NCBI RefSeq assembly: GCF_000285835.1
Contig: NZ_HE978601.1
Location: forward strand, 530,543 to 591,155
From: Brevibacterium senegalense
GTDB taxonomy: Bacteria; Actinomycetota; Actinomycetes; Actinomycetales; Brevibacteriaceae
DNA length: 60,613 nt
Direction: 5' to 3'
Positions 59,814 through 60,613 of this stretch are shown here, in pieces (the first letter of the stretch is position 1; each line of letters starts with the position of its first letter). The translations under genes and the position numbers were made by a program. The notes below the pieces were generated by a model that worked only from the letters and a program-made list of their open reading frames with translations, ran no database searches and was not told the DNA's origin.

Positions 59814-60613
59814 GGCTCTTCACAATCCAGGGTGTAGGTGGGGTCTGAATCCACCGGTTTCGAGCAGGCTGCGGGCGATGTAGTTGGTGAGGTTCCGGAA
59901 GCCGAGGGCGGAGCCGCGGAGGTGTTCGAGGCGGCCGTTGATGGCCTCGGTCGGTCCGTTGCTGGTGCCGGGCCGGTCGAAGTAGGCCAGCACGTCGGCG
60001 GCCCGCTGTTTGAGGGTCCGGCCGAGCGTGCGGAGTTCGACGAGCGCGGCCGGCACGCCGCTGCTGAGGCTGGCGATCAGCTTGTTCATCAGGTCGCGGC
60101 CGCGGGCAGGGTCGGTTTCGCGGTAGGCGGTGATCATCCGCTGGTAGGCCGCCCAGGTGACCTCGACGGCAGCGTGATCATCGTCGGCGAACAGCTGCTC
60201 GAGCCGGGTCTTCTGTTTGTCGGTGAGCAGGCTGGTGCCGGTGTGCAGGGTCCGCCGGGCCGAATAGAGCGGGTCGCCGGCACGGCCGCGGTGACCGTGG
60301 AGGTCTTGCTGGATCCGGCGGCGGCACTTGTCGAGGGCGTCGCCGGCGAGGCGGACGACGTGGAAGGGGTCCATCACCGCGATCGCGTCAGGCAACTCCT
60401 CACTTGCCGCGGTCTTGAAGCCGGTGAACCCGTCCATCGCGACCACCTCCACGGCGTCTCGCCAGGCCTGGTCACGCTCAGCGAGCCAGGTCTTGAACAC
60501 GCTCTTGGAGCGGCCCTCGACCATGTCGAGCAGCCGGGCCGGGCCCGAGCCGGTACGTGGCCCGGTCAGGTCGATGATCACGGTCACGTACTTGTCGCCG
60601 CGGCGGGTGTGCC
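59814..60613 (-). mobile_element. ISL3-family insertion sequence, partial (right part outside window)
   Basis: The left end starts GGCTCTTCACAATCCAGGG at about 59814, which resembles the GGCTCTTC termini I associate with actinobacterial ISL3 elements. The transposase stop is 6 bp inside. The other end is beyond 60613, so target duplication could not be checked. Confidence 0.7.
59820..60613 (-). CDS. ISL3-family transposase, 5' part outside window
   Basis: At least 264 codons of the C-terminal DDE domain. TVIIDLTGPRTGSGPARLLDMVEGRSKSVF carries the first Asp, VVAMDGFTGFKTAA and IAVMDPFHVVRLAGDALDKCRRR the second, and TSNGPTEAINGRLEHLRGSALGF the Glu. The frame stays open to the window edge (HTRRGDKYV), so the zinc-finger and HTH N-terminus lie outside. 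No defect is visible. Confidence 0.9.
   Translation of the reverse strand, partial: HTRRGDKYVTVIIDLTGPRTGSGPARLLDMVEGRSKSVFKTWLAERDQAWRDAVEVVAMDGFTGFKTAASEELPDAIAVMDPFHVVRLAGDALDKCRRRIQQDLHGHRGRAGDPLYSARRTLHTGTSLLTDKQKTRLEQLFADDDHAAVEVTWAAYQRMITAYRETDPARGRDLMNKLIASLSSGVPAALVELRTLGRTLKQRAADVLAYFDRPGTSNGPTEAINGRLEHLRGSALGFRNLTNYIARSLLETGGFRPHLHPGL

Larger units (their letters stand above)
14757..60613. mobile_element. Integrative conjugative element with composite cargo (left end in window, right end outside)
   Basis: The left boundary is placed by the cut MFS gene and adjacent serine integrase. The core (14.8-34.4 kb) encodes integrase, SSB, VirD4-like and VirB4-like ATPases, SCO6880, VirB6-like and DUF6112 proteins, wall hydrolase, ParB-like protein, DUF2637, primase and ArdC. 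Cargo fills 34.6-59.8 kb, and an ISL3 element lies at the right edge. The right attachment site, the N-terminal half of the MFS gene and an intact relaxase are not seen, so the element probably extends past 60613. A composite of more than one element is also possible. Confidence 0.75.

Overview
The window is GC-rich, with GTG/TTG starts, 1-4 base gene overlaps and actinobacterial families (DUF5926, LCP, DUF2637, SCO6880-type conjugation genes). It suggests a chromosome of an actinomycete, probably Micrococcales-like. The genus is not determined. No rRNA, tRNA or CRISPR array was seen.

Region 1 (1-14.76 kb) looks chromosomal. It opens with a broken IS1380-type transposase. Then come an HPr-kinase-like/PqqD-like protein, an enoyl-CoA hydratase and a SDR-like epimerase. 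A leftward operon follows whose four genes are joined by ATGA overlaps: DUF5926, a family 2 glycosyltransferase, prephenate dehydratase (pheA) and an LCP envelope protein. A repeat-bearing intergenic region separates it from an amidohydrolase and a CobW-type GTPase. SRPBCC, SDR and MOSC genes follow, then the C-terminal half of an MFS transporter.

Region 2 (about 14.76-34.4 kb) is the core of an integrative conjugative element (ICE). A large serine integrase sits against the cut MFS gene. A long leftward series then encodes ArdC-like protein, primase-polymerase, DUF2637 protein, ParB-like protein, a three-domain wall hydrolase, DUF6112 proteins, VirB6-like and SCO6880 proteins, VirB4-like and VirD4-like ATPases, SSB and DUF4913. 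A Nudix gene interrupts it on the opposite strand. A short box (GTGCACCT next to a G-rich run) recurs in the leaders of at least four of these genes.

Region 3 (34.4-60.6 kb) is cargo. Three paralogous modules have the order histidine kinase, NarL-type regulator, ABC ATPase, two ABC permeases and AraC regulator. Modules A and B run leftward and each carries an extra small membrane protein; A also has a VanZ-RDD fusion. Module C runs rightward and its kinase is frameshifted. The design resembles peptide-antibiotic sensing and immunity (LanFEG/BcrAB type). Further cargo is a SemiSWEET, a PIN protein, an aminotransferase IV/MerR pair, an AraC/LysE pair, and an AraC gene cut by an ISL3 insertion.

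The most unusual feature is at 50-59.3 kb. Two clear and two degenerate copies of the first ~55 codons of a MobF-type relaxase occur, all rightward. Each stops at the same place and runs into a similar ~33-bp junction, after which a different cargo block begins. No complete relaxase is present. The pattern suggests repeated cargo insertion at the 5' end of the relaxase gene.
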